Assembly: GCA_006546595.1 (NCBI GenBank)
Contig: VIAD01000007.1
Coordinates: forward strand, 116,066 to 180,065
Origin: Moraxellaceae bacterium AER2_44_116
GTDB taxonomy: Bacteria > Pseudomonadota > Gammaproteobacteria > Pseudomonadales > Moraxellaceae
Reading direction: 5' to 3'
Length of the DNA: 64,000 nt
Shown here: positions 34,753 to 42,603 of the stretch, piece by piece
Layout of the letters: the number at the start of each line of letters is the position of its first letter
Numbering within the stretch: position 1 is the first letter of the stretch
Notes under the pieces: generated by a model
What the model saw: the letters and a program-made list of their open reading frames with translations, nothing else
Database searches by the model: none
What the model was told of the DNA's origin: nothing
Position numbers and translations under genes: made by a program

Positions 34753-34986
34753 CTAATCACTTACCCGTACCATGCTAATCGCATCAAAGGGACACACCGC
34801 ATAACACTTAGCACAGCCTGTACAATCATCCGCATTATGCAACACCGCACTCTTCTTGCCCCAGCCATTTGGCCGTTCTGCTTCCAACCACAGCACATGC
34901 GGTGGGCAAACTGCAACACAACGACCACAGCCAGTGCAGTCGTCTGTATTGATTAGAGGAAGCGCCAACGGTATTTTTCCTAGCAT
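34753..34986 (-). CDS. 2[4Fe-4S] ferredoxin
   Basis: A 77-aa bacterial-type ferredoxin with two CxxCxxCxxxC clusters: Cys17-20-23-27 (DDCTGCGRCVAVCPPH) and Cys55-58-61-65 (DDCTGCAKCYAVCPFD). Such proteins are soluble low-potential electron carriers; a partner is not evident. ATG 34986 is preferred over the TTG at 35001 because GGGGTG precedes it. The gene starts 17 bases after the TetR stop and is co-directional, so it may be in the same transcript as the regulator. Confidence 0.88.
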   Translation of the reverse strand: MLGKIPLALPLINTDDCTGCGRCVAVCPPHVLWLEAERPNGWGKKSAVLHNADDCTGCAKCYAVCPFDAISMVRVSD

Positions 34987-35003
34987 TAAGGCACACCCCA
35001 AAG

Positions 35004-35714
35004 CTACGGTTTAGCCAAATAATCCGCCATCGCCGCAAAGAGCACAAAACAGCTTTCTAATACTTCATCAAACGGTTGGGCAAAACCACTATGTACCCAG
35101 CGCATGACTATATGGACATTTGCGCCATTTAAGCCTGCGGTGAGCAAATCCACATTCAAGCCTGTTTCGGCAAATCGGGGAAACATCACTTGGCCAAATT
35201 GCTGTAACAGCGTATCAAAACTACTCATGGTGTCGCGAATCAATACTGCATTTTCAAAACGTACATGCGGCACATCAATAAATAAAATACGGGCAATACG
35301 AGGATCATTCGACACGTAACGTAAAAACACCGTGAGTCCCAGCCGAATCAAATGTTTTGGCTCTTTGTTTTCTTCCGCTAATATCGTACTAATAATGACC
35401 TGCTGCATGCCCTTAATCAGTCGCTGATATATCGCCACTAATAATTCTTCGTGATTTTTAAACGACTCATAAAAATAGCGTTCGGTGAGTTTAGCTTCGG
35501 CACAAATTTCACGCACCGTCACGCGATAAAAACCGTGCGTACCAAAACATTGTAAGCCCGCTTCTATTAACTTTTCGTAACGCTCAGCTTGCCGTTGTTC
35601 GGCGCTCACTCCACGAAAACTACGGCGTTTTTTATCTGACAGCTCTTTGTCATCGGTCAATGGTTCAGTCATTTTGAAAAATAACTCACTAATTTCGATT
35701 TCAGATGTTGACAT
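35004..35714 (-). CDS. TetR-family transcriptional regulator
   Basis: A 236-aa regulator with a basic linker (KKRRSFRG) before the HTH (about 45-92: LIEAGLQCFGTHGFYRVTV and LTERYFYESFKNHEELLVAI). The C-terminal domain resembles regulators of fatty-acid and hydrocarbon genes. It is divergent from the monooxygenase and SDR genes, with a strong palindrome just before its start codon. The first ATG (35714) lacks a good ribosome-binding site; ATG 35672 with GTGAG upstream is an alternative start. Confidence 0.8.
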   Translation of the reverse strand: MSTSEIEISELFFKMTEPLTDDKELSDKKRRSFRGVSAEQRQAERYEKLIEAGLQCFGTHGFYRVTVREICAEAKLTERYFYESFKNHEELLVAIYQRLIKGMQQVIISTILAEENKEPKHLIRLGLTVFLRYVSNDPRIARILFIDVPHVRFENAVLIRDTMSSFDTLLQQFGQVMFPRFAETGLNVDLLTAGLNGANVHIVMRWVHSGFAQPFDEVLESCFVLFAAMADYLAKP

Positions 35715-35719
35715 CGCTT

Positions 35720-35743
35720 GTTGTCAATTATAAAGTTGACAAC
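35720..35743. promoter_or_regulatory. Candidate TetR operator upstream of BVMO genes
   Basis: GTTGTCAA and TTGACAAC form a perfect 8-bp inverted repeat with an 8-base spacer, immediately upstream of the TetR start and overlapping a TTGACA -35-like hexamer. It probably controls both the regulator and the divergent monooxygenase. Confidence 0.7.
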
Positions 35744-35754
35744 ACACAATGTCC

Positions 35755-35852
35755 ACAACTTACGCATTGCTTGGCAATGATTGTGTTTTGGGAACAGTAA
35801 ATGACCAACAGGCATTTACTGTGAGCAAATAAACAATCACCGCGTAGGTTAT
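35755..35852 (+). repeat. Structured repeat, copy C (diverged)
   Basis: A 98-bp element whose outer arms ACAACTTACGC and GCGTAGGTTAT pair with one mismatch and one G-T. Inside are CATTGC-TTG-GCAATG, ACAGTAAATG with CATTTACTGT, and an intermediate stem GATTGT with ACAATC. It shares GTTTTG and CAAATAA segments with copies A (45523) and B (52135) while its stems differ in bases. It ends 24 bases before the monooxygenase gene. Confidence 0.75.
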
Positions 35853-35876
35853 AACAACCTAGTTGGTATTAAGTAA

Positions 35877-37343
35877 ATGACAACGATTAGTCCTGATTAT
35901 CAAGTTATTGTCGTCGGCACAGGTTTTTCTGGCCTCGGAATGGGTATTGCCTTGAAAAAAGCAGGCATCAACTCCTTTGCCATTTTAGAAAAAGCCGATG
36001 ATGTTGGCGGCACATGGCGCGACAACCATTACCCTGGTTGTGCTTGTGACGTGCAATCACACCTATATTCTTTCTCGTTTGAGCCTAATCCAAACTGGAC
36101 ACGGATGTATGCGCCTCAGCCAGAAATCAAAAAATACTTGCAACACTGTGCGCGTAAATACGGTTTAATGCCACAAATTCAGTTTGGCCAAGAAGTCAAA
36201 AAAGCTATTTATGACGAACAAAATAAACTTTGGCGTTTAGAAACAGCCGCAGGTAAAACGATTACCTCGCGTATGGTCGTTTCAGGCATGGGCGGTTTAA
36301 GTACCGCTGCTTACCCTAATATCAAAGGCTTAAATACCTTTAAAGGCAAAACCTTCCACTCACAGGATTGGGATCACGATTACCCATTAACAGGTAAACG
36401 TGTTGCCGTGATTGGTACAGGCGCAAGTGCAATTCAATTTGTGCCGCAAATCGTGCCACAAGTCGCGCATTTAGACTTATACCAACGCACACCACCGTGG
36501 ATTATGCCGAAGCCTGACCGTGAAATTACTTCAGCCGAACGCACTTTGTTTAAATATGTGCCCAAAAGCCAAGAGGCAATTCGCAACGCCATTTACTTGC
36601 AATTAGAAAGTCGTGTTTTAGGTTTTGTACTCAATCCACGCGTCATGAAATTACCTGAACTCCAAGCACGTCGTCATATTCGCCAAGCGATTAAAGACCC
36701 TGTTTTACGGAAAAAAGTGACACCCGATTACGCTTTTGGTTGTAAGCGAGTGTTGATTTCTAATGATTATTTACCTTCTTTAGCCAAACCGAATGTTGAT
36801 GTCATTAGTCATGGCATTAAAGAAGTACGAGCGAATAGCATCGTCACCGATGACGGCCAAGAACGCATCGTCGATGCCATTATTTATGGCACAGGCTTTA
36901 AAGCGCAAGACCCTATTCCGCGTGGCGCAGTGTTTGGCAAAAAAGGCGTTGATTTAATTGATACATGGCAACAAGGCGCACAGGCCTATTTAGGCAGTGC
37001 GGTGAATGGTTTCCCTAACTTCTTTATGTTGATGGGGCCAAACACAGGCTTAGGTCATAGCTCGATGGTGTTTATGATTGAGTCACAAATTGCCTATGTC
37101 ATGGACTGCTTAAAACAAATGCAAAAAAATGGCTGGAAAGAAGTCGATGTTCGTGCTGAAGCACAACAAAGCTTTAATACCGACTTGCAAGAAAAGCTAG
37201 GCAACTCGGTGTGGAGTACGGGCTGTAAGAGTTGGTACGTCAATGCGGATGGCAAAAACACGACGTTATGGCCGGGCTTTACCTTCGACTTCCGTCGTCA
37301 AACTGCCAATTTTGACGCTAAAAACTATGCGGTTGAGCAGTAA
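35877..37343 (+). CDS. Baeyer-Villiger-type flavin monooxygenase
   Basis: A 488-aa NAD(P)H/FAD enzyme. FAD Rossmann motif GTGFSGLGMGIALKKAG (about residues 12-28), VGGTWRDNHYPGCACDVQ typical of BVMOs, the fingerprint FKGKTFHSQDWDHD (FxGxxxHxxxW type, about 157-170), and NADPH motif VIGTGASAIQ. It would insert oxygen into ketones or oxidise related lipophilic substrates; the exact substrate is unknown. Some alkane users employ such enzymes in subterminal or long-chain oxidation, but this is inference. The SDR follows after a dispersed repeat and is probably in the same unit. Confidence 0.85.
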   Translation: MTTISPDYQVIVVGTGFSGLGMGIALKKAGINSFAILEKADDVGGTWRDNHYPGCACDVQSHLYSFSFEPNPNWTRMYAPQPEIKKYLQHCARKYGLMPQIQFGQEVKKAIYDEQNKLWRLETAAGKTITSRMVVSGMGGLSTAAYPNIKGLNTFKGKTFHSQDWDHDYPLTGKRVAVIGTGASAIQFVPQIVPQVAHLDLYQRTPPWIMPKPDREITSAERTLFKYVPKSQEAIRNAIYLQLESRVLGFVLNPRVMKLPELQARRHIRQAIKDPVLRKKVTPDYAFGCKRVLISNDYLPSLAKPNVDVISHGIKEVRANSIVTDDGQERIVDAIIYGTGFKAQDPIPRGAVFGKKGVDLIDTWQQGAQAYLGSAVNGFPNFFMLMGPNTGLGHSSMVFMIESQIAYVMDCLKQMQKNGWKEVDVRAEAQQSFNTDLQEKLGNSVWSTGCKSWYVNADGKNTTLWPGFTFDFRRQTANFDAKNYAVEQ

Positions 37344-37350
37344 AAATCCA

Positions 37351-37381
37351 TCACCCCAACCCTCTCCCAATCGGAGAGGGA
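37351..37381. repeat. Dispersed repeat, CACCCCAACCCTCTCCC type
   Basis: CACCCCAACCCTCTCCC-AATC-GGAGAGGG lies between the monooxygenase and SDR genes, related to the copies at 10912 and 55325. Confidence 0.7.
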
Positions 37382-37417
37382 ATAACACTCACCATTTTCA
37401 GATTTAGGAAAACACTC

Positions 37418-38248
37418 ATGAAATTATTTGCTAACAAAGTCGCGGCGATTACAGGTGCAGGTTCAGGTATTGGTCGGGCGTTGGCTCTCAATTTAGCCCA
37501 ACAAGGCTGTCATTTAGCGTTAAGCGATGTCAACGAACAAGGCTTAGCGGAAACAGTTAAACAGGCTCAGTCTTTTGGTGTCAAAGTCACTAGCCAAAAA
37601 TTAGATGTTGCCAATAAAGACGGTGTTCATGCGTGGGCAGATAGCGTGGTTCGAGACCACGGCAAAGTAAATCTTATCTTCAATAATGCGGGCGTTGCTT
37701 TGGGTAGTACCGTCGAAGGCATGAGCTACGACGAATTAGCATGGGTGATGAATATTAACTTTTGGGGCGTTGTTTACGGCACGAAAGCCTTTTTACCGTA
37801 CCTAAAAGCATCAGGCGATGGCCATATTGTTAATGTATCGAGTGTATTTGGCCTTTGCGCACAACCGACACAAAGCGCGTACAACGCCAGTAAATTTGCG
37901 GTGCGTGGTTTTACCGAAGCCTTGCGTCAAGAATTAGATTTAGAAAAAGCCCCTGTCAGCGTGACCTGTGTTCACCCCGGTGGTATTAAAACCAATATTG
38001 CCAAAGCAGCAAAGATGAATGACAGCATCAGAAGCGTTGGTTTAGACCCGTCAACCAGCACTAAAAATTTCGAGAAAATGTTCCGCACCACACCCGCAGA
38101 GGCGGCTAACGTTATTTTGAATGCCGTACAAAAAGACTCTCGCCGCGTGTTAATTGGTGGTGATGCCTATGTCATTGATGCGATGCAACGTTTGTTGCCA
38201 ACGAGCTATCAAAGACTGGTAACAATGGGTACACGGTTTATGAAGTAA
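37418..38248 (+). CDS. Short-chain dehydrogenase/reductase
   Basis: A 276-aa classical SDR: cofactor loop TGAGSGIGRALA (residues 11-22), NNAG, active-site Ser in VNVSSVFG and YxxxK in AYNASKFAV. The acidic residue in LSDVNEQG suggests NAD(H) preference. It sits 75 bases after the monooxygenase and probably oxidises or reduces alcohol/ketone intermediates of the same pathway. AGGA lies upstream of ATG 37418. Confidence 0.85.
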   Translation: MKLFANKVAAITGAGSGIGRALALNLAQQGCHLALSDVNEQGLAETVKQAQSFGVKVTSQKLDVANKDGVHAWADSVVRDHGKVNLIFNNAGVALGSTVEGMSYDELAWVMNINFWGVVYGTKAFLPYLKASGDGHIVNVSSVFGLCAQPTQSAYNASKFAVRGFTEALRQELDLEKAPVSVTCVHPGGIKTNIAKAAKMNDSIRSVGLDPSTSTKNFEKMFRTTPAEAANVILNAVQKDSRRVLIGGDAYVIDAMQRLLPTSYQRLVTMGTRFMK

Positions 38249-38260
38249 CTGTCGTCAAGC

Positions 38261-38283
38261 AGGGTGGATTAATAACCCACCCT
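38261..38283 (+). terminator. Hairpin after SDR gene
   Basis: AGGGTGG and CCACCCT arms with a 9-base loop begin 12 bases after the SDR stop. A possible terminator or part of an intergenic repeat; no good T-tract. Confidence 0.45.
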
Positions 38284-38320
38284 ACAACTAAGTACATCAA
38301 CAAAAGTTTATTTGTATTTT

Positions 38321-38386
38321 CCGTTCGCACTGAGCTTGTCGAAGTGTTTGCTGCCAATGGTTCGACAAGCTCACCATGAGCGGTGA
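38321..38386. repeat. Dispersed inverted repeat, TTCGACAAGCTCA type
   Basis: Arms GCACTGAGCTTGTCGAAG and TTCGACAAGCTCACCATGAG flank a 14-base centre between convergent genes. Same family as the partial copy at the window's left edge. Confidence 0.75.
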
Positions 38387-38403
38387 AACTTTTGTGTAGG
38401 TAC

Positions 38404-39621
38404 TTAAACTAGCTCTTTTACAGCAATAGACTCATCGACCAATCGGCTAGGCTCAATCACAATACCCTCTGTGATTATTTTTTTACTTAGCATAAATTCT
38501 TGTGGTCGGTTAATGCAGTCTGCTGCAATTAAACGCCCTTCTTTGAAATAAAAAGCAGCAAAACTACGACTGGCCAGTTTATCGCCACGAATGACAACAT
38601 GGTCATAACCTTGGCTTAAGCCAGCAATTTGTAATTTTAGATCGTATTGATCCGACCAAAACCACGGCAAGCTTTTGTATGCTTTCGTCAAGCCACACAG
38701 CGTAGCCGCCGCTGTTTTACCCTGCTCGCTCGCATTGGGAACGGATTCCAAACGCATTCTACGGCCATAAATCGCATTAAAGTGATTAGCACAGTCGCCC
38801 GCTGCAACAACATTGGAGTCGTTGGTACGGCAAAACTCATCAACAATAATACCATTATCGACTTCAATACCCTCCTCCTGAGCCAATTCAACATTGGGTA
38901 ATACACCTACGCCAATAATCACTAAATCCGCAGGAAACTCTACACCATTAGCACACAGCACTTTTTCTGCACGTCCGTCGCCAGTAATTGCCTTAACTGA
39001 GATACCTGTATGAATTTTTACACCTTCTTCACGGTGAATACGGGTATAAAACTCAGATAGCTCAGGTGCGGTGACCCGTTGCAAAATTCTGTCGGCCATT
39101 TCTAGCACTACCACATCCATACCCTGCTTTCTTAGTGCAGCCGCCGTTTCTAAGCCAATATAACCGCCACCAATAATCACCGCTCGTTTGTCTTTGGCAA
39201 CATAGGGCTGAATGCCTGTCACATCGGCAATGTTTCGCAAATAATGAACGCCCGCTAGCTCTTCACCGACAATAGCTGCTTTTCTGACGCGAGCGCCCAT
39301 GCACAACGCGAGTTTGTCATAGGCAAGTTGCGTGCCGTCGTCGAGCGTGAGTATTTGTTGCACTCGATTGATAGCCGTCACCCGACCTTGCTTAAACTGG
39401 ATGTTATTTTTTTCATAAAATGCCGCAGGACGAATCAGTAAATCATCAACAGTTTTTTCACCCGCCAAAAATGTTTTAGACAAAGGTGGGCGATGATAAG
39501 GCAGATAAGGCTCGTCACCGATGACCAAAATATCACCGTCCCAACCCTCCTGACGCAAGCTGGTTGTCAGTTGCGCCGCCGCATGACTTGCACCAATAAT
39601 AATGGCTATTTTGTTGGTCAT
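38404..39621 (-). CDS. NAD(P)H-dependent ferredoxin reductase of the CYP153 system
   Basis: A 405-aa class of FAD reductase related to putidaredoxin/rubredoxin reductase. FAD motif IIGASHAAAQLTTSLR at the N-terminus, PPLSKTFL, a second Rossmann motif VIIGGGYIGLETAAALRKQG (about 149-168), and the GDCANH segment near 271. Its place last in the leftward ferredoxin-CYP153-START unit makes it the reductase that feeds electrons from NADH to the [2Fe-2S] ferredoxin at 42118. Signals for the start are reasonable (ATG 39621). Confidence 0.88.
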   Translation of the reverse strand: MTNKIAIIIGASHAAAQLTTSLRQEGWDGDILVIGDEPYLPYHRPPLSKTFLAGEKTVDDLLIRPAAFYEKNNIQFKQGRVTAINRVQQILTLDDGTQLAYDKLALCMGARVRKAAIVGEELAGVHYLRNIADVTGIQPYVAKDKRAVIIGGGYIGLETAAALRKQGMDVVVLEMADRILQRVTAPELSEFYTRIHREEGVKIHTGISVKAITGDGRAEKVLCANGVEFPADLVIIGVGVLPNVELAQEEGIEVDNGIIVDEFCRTNDSNVVAAGDCANHFNAIYGRRMRLESVPNASEQGKTAAATLCGLTKAYKSLPWFWSDQYDLKLQIAGLSQGYDHVVIRGDKLASRSFAAFYFKEGRLIAADCINRPQEFMLSKKIITEGIVIEPSRLVDESIAVKELV

Positions 39622-39717
39622 AGGGAATTATCCTGTATCTTCTGAACTGAGCTGAAACACATTGATTGCATGTAACTCATGTTAAATCCTGATGCTTTTT
39701 ATTGGCTTACCTGACAT

Positions 39718-40497
39718 TCACTTAAATTCAAACTGAATATTATCATCAAGCCCATGAGTTTTAACGTAACGCTCTAGCCCCAGTATTGAGCTATAGGGTG
39801 CATTACGCATCATAAAATTGATAGCCCATGCAGGTAAATCTTCACCAGGGTTTACATAACCTTCTAAGTCAAGCTTGATTGATTCATTACTGAGTGGTGT
39901 GATTTCAATTTTAAACGTAAATTCCTGCGCACGAATCACACCCCGTACTTTCGGAATATAGTCGGGTAATGCATTAAAACGAAGCACCAATTTTCCTGTT
40001 TGTTTTGAATATGGCTCAATCACAGCACGCAATACCGTATCTCGATCTGGAAATGGTGTTGGCACATTCACCTTTAGATAAAAAAGAGACTCTCTTGAAG
40101 AAACTTTTTTGAGTAGTTTTGAATCCAAACACTCCCAAAACCATCGCTTCCAACTATCACCACCCACTAGCGCCATTGCTGTTTGTTCCATAGGCACTTT
40201 GATAGTGGCTTCTATCTTGAATGTACGGGTATGCTTGCCTTCTTCTTGTTTATACCATGCCTGAATGCCGCGTCGTTTATCATTTTTAGATTGTATCCAA
40301 ATATCTTTTTGCCCTTTTTCTTGAAGATAATCCAGATCATTATCATCAGATGCTGCATTAGCAACTCCTACCCACAAAACAAGCATTAGCTTTAGAACAA
40401 GATGACAATAACGACGTTGGTAATCACCAAAAATGTCATAGAGAGACGTTTGCAGTGAGTGCTTACGTTCAAAACCGAGACACTGAATCATGGACAT
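39718..40497 (-). CDS. START-like lipid-binding domain protein
   Basis: About 259 aa. A hydrophobic segment (LVLKLMLVLWVGVANAA) near residue 45 may be a signal sequence after an unusually long N-region. The rest matches a START-type fold: KIEATIKVPMEQTAMALVGG, LFYLKVNVPTPFPDRDTVLR, and AWAINFMMRNAPYSSILGLE near the end. START domains hold hydrophobic ligands. Placed between CYP153 and ferredoxin reductase, it could present or export hydrocarbon substrates; this is inference. ATG 40497 is favoured over upstream TTG and the nearby ATG 40491; the start is uncertain. Confidence 0.6.
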   Translation of the reverse strand: MSMIQCLGFERKHSLQTSLYDIFGDYQRRYCHLVLKLMLVLWVGVANAASDDNDLDYLQEKGQKDIWIQSKNDKRRGIQAWYKQEEGKHTRTFKIEATIKVPMEQTAMALVGGDSWKRWFWECLDSKLLKKVSSRESLFYLKVNVPTPFPDRDTVLRAVIEPYSKQTGKLVLRFNALPDYIPKVRGVIRAQEFTFKIEITPLSNESIKLDLEGYVNPGEDLPAWAINFMMRNAPYSSILGLERYVKTHGLDDNIQFEFK

Positions 40498-40538
40498 ACC
40501 CGTTAAATTGATAAAAAATTTCCCACATAAGGAATACA

Positions 40539-40576
40539 ACGCTACGTAACATTCGTTTATTTGGGTTACGCAGCGT
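40539..40576. other. Intercistronic inverted repeat
   Basis: ACGCTACGTAAC and GTTACGCAGCGT pair at 11 of 12 positions across a 14-base loop, between the CYP153 stop and the START-like gene start. It could slow or process the message and lower expression of downstream genes. Confidence 0.6.
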
Positions 40577-40582
40577 GTACAT

Positions 40583-42040
40583 TTATGCTTTAGCGGTAAG
40601 TTTTACCATCATCTTGGCATAACCTCTAACAAAGTTAGACTGAACAATTTCAGGCTCGCTCAACACTTCGATGTTGTCAAAACGTGCTAACAACTCTTCC
40701 CACAAGATACGCAATTGCAATTCAGCTAAACGATTACCCATACAACGATGGACACCAAAGCCAAAGGACAAATGATTACGCGCACCTTTACGGTCAATAA
40801 TAAAATCGTCAGGGTTTTCAATGGCGCGTTCGTCACGATTACCTGAGACATACCACATCACCACTTTATCGCCTTTTTTAATCAGTTGACCATTTAGCTC
40901 AACATCTTGTTTGGCAATACGGCGCATATAAGCTAACGGGGTTTGCCAACGAATAATCTCTGACACCATATTGGGAATGACACTTGGGTTCTTTTTAAGT
41001 TTAGTAAATTCATTGGGAAACAAATTCAACGCATAAACACCGCCAGACATGGAGTTACGCGTGGTGTCATTACCACCCACAATTAACAAAGCCAGATTAC
41101 CCATAAACTCCATCGGCTTTTTAATTAAGTCTTCGGTATCTTTAGAATAAACCAGCATACTCATCACATCGTAGCCCATTGGTACGCCTGCGGCTTTTTG
41201 CGCGGCTTTTTTATACCAAAGCTCGGAGAATTGTTTGGTCATCTCAAAAGCAGCGTTATAAAACTCATCATTGCTACTACCCGGCCCACCTGTCGCTTGT
41301 GGACTGCCTGCAATAATGTCCGACCAATAAACCAACTGATGACGTTGTTCGTAAGGAAAATCAAATAATGTGGCTAACATGCGCGTCGTCAATTCAATAG
41401 ATACGTTTTCTACCCAATCAAAAGGCTTATTGACAGGCAACGCGTCTAAAACTTCTTGGGTGCGAGAACGAATCAAGCCTTCTAACTCTTTTAAGTTTTT
41501 AGGGGCAACCACATCTTGCACCGCCTGACGCTGTTTATCATGCTTGGGTGGATCCATAGCAATAAACATTTCTGCGGGTAAACCTTCGGGTGTTTGACCA
41601 ATAATAATCGCAGGTTCGGCAGAAAATAAGTCATGGTTTTTATCTACAAAAACAATATCTTCGTAACGAGTCACCGACCAAAACGCCCCAAATGGACTAT
41701 TTTTTTGATAGTGAACAGGACACTCATCACGTAAGCGCTTAAAGTAGGGATTTACTTGATGTTGTCGATATAAAAACGGATTACTGACATCAATGTCTTC
41801 TAGTTTTACGGTTGACACATCGGGAATTGGCTGTTCAATAAACTCCTCAAACGGTTTGGTTTGCAATACCTTATGTTTTACCGTTTGAAAAATCTGCACG
41901 CCTTTCACTAGCATAGGAATAGGCACATTCGCCGATACTTTTTCGACCACAAAGTTTGAAGCCTTTTCAATAGCAGGTACTTTTTCTAGCTCGGTAATAA
42001 CCGAAGATGCTTTTTCAATAGCAGATGTTAAGAGGCTCAT
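40583..42040 (-). CDS. CYP153-family cytochrome P450 alkane hydroxylase
   Basis: A 485-aa soluble P450. Haem loop FGFGVHRCMGNRLAE has the ligand Cys433; the I-helix motif is GGNDTTRNSMSGGV (about 322-335), and EIIRWQTP matches the ExxR helix. The wording LLIVGGNDTTRNSMSGG is characteristic of CYP153. These enzymes hydroxylate the terminal carbon of medium-chain n-alkanes and fatty acids, using a [2Fe-2S] ferredoxin and reductase as partners; both genes are adjacent. The N-terminus has an extra ~60-residue amphipathic stretch, perhaps peripheral membrane binding. ATG 42040, with GGTGA upstream, is preferred over 42073. Confidence 0.92.
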   Translation of the reverse strand: MSLLTSAIEKASSVITELEKVPAIEKASNFVVEKVSANVPIPMLVKGVQIFQTVKHKVLQTKPFEEFIEQPIPDVSTVKLEDIDVSNPFLYRQHQVNPYFKRLRDECPVHYQKNSPFGAFWSVTRYEDIVFVDKNHDLFSAEPAIIIGQTPEGLPAEMFIAMDPPKHDKQRQAVQDVVAPKNLKELEGLIRSRTQEVLDALPVNKPFDWVENVSIELTTRMLATLFDFPYEQRHQLVYWSDIIAGSPQATGGPGSSNDEFYNAAFEMTKQFSELWYKKAAQKAAGVPMGYDVMSMLVYSKDTEDLIKKPMEFMGNLALLIVGGNDTTRNSMSGGVYALNLFPNEFTKLKKNPSVIPNMVSEIIRWQTPLAYMRRIAKQDVELNGQLIKKGDKVVMWYVSGNRDERAIENPDDFIIDRKGARNHLSFGFGVHRCMGNRLAELQLRILWEELLARFDNIEVLSEPEIVQSNFVRGYAKMMVKLTAKA

Positions 42041-42117
42041 AATTTTCACCAAATCATCTAGACGTTTTTTCAATTACTTTTATCAAGTAACTGCTTGTTA
42101 TATTGATGCTTTTTGCA

Positions 42118-42438
42118 TCACATTTGAAACTCTGGTAAATGCACGATCATGCCATTCATGGCATCTGATGCTTTAATTTGGCAAGAAAGACGGGATGTTG
42201 GTGTTTTTTCGGGGGTCATTTCGAGCATTTGTAACTCATCGGGATTGATGCTGCCCGCCGCTTTTATCCATTGGCTATCAACAATGACATGACACGTTCC
42301 ACAGGCGCACGCACCACCACAATCGGCATCAATACCTGGTACGCCATTATCCATCGCTATCTGCATCAAGGACTTGCCCACTTCAAGCTCAACCTGATGT
42401 TGTTTGCCATCATGCTCTACAAACGTAATATTGCCCAT
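42118..42438 (-). CDS. [2Fe-2S] ferredoxin of the CYP153 system
   Basis: A 106-aa adrenodoxin/putidaredoxin-type ferredoxin. Cluster ligands follow the C-x5-C-x2-C-x36-C pattern: Cys40, Cys46, Cys49 and Cys86 (DADCGGACACGTCH and LSCQIK). It carries electrons from the reductase to CYP153. It is the first gene of the leftward unit and is divergent from the AraC activator. Confidence 0.92.
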   Translation of the reverse strand: MGNITFVEHDGKQHQVELEVGKSLMQIAMDNGVPGIDADCGGACACGTCHVIVDSQWIKAAGSINPDELQMLEMTPEKTPTSRLSCQIKASDAMNGMIVHLPEFQM

Positions 42439-42539
42439 GAATCTATCTCCCGTGTTGAATTGAACACACTAATGACTTTTAGAAATATCAGCGTGCAACT
42501 TAGTCATCTTAGAATAGGATGATACCAAGCGTTATGACA

Positions 42540-42567
42540 GGTCATTTCTTGACAAATAGAGGTCATT
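42540..42567. promoter_or_regulatory. Candidate AraC-type direct-repeat operator
   Basis: Two GGTCATT heptamers start exactly 21 bases apart (42540-42546, 42561-42567), two helical turns, in the gap between the activator gene and the CYP153 operon. The first is also half of ATGAC-AG-GTCAT. This arrangement suits binding of an AraC dimer to one face of DNA. Confidence 0.65.
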
Positions 42568-42603
42568 AAAAGACACTGATAGAATTTACATGGAGCAATT
42601 AAG

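Noticed and set aside
35877..37343. AlmA long-chain alkane monooxygenase assignment
   Set aside because: The protein is in the same broad family, but its N-terminal and BVMO motifs are generic; nothing specific to AlmA was seen.
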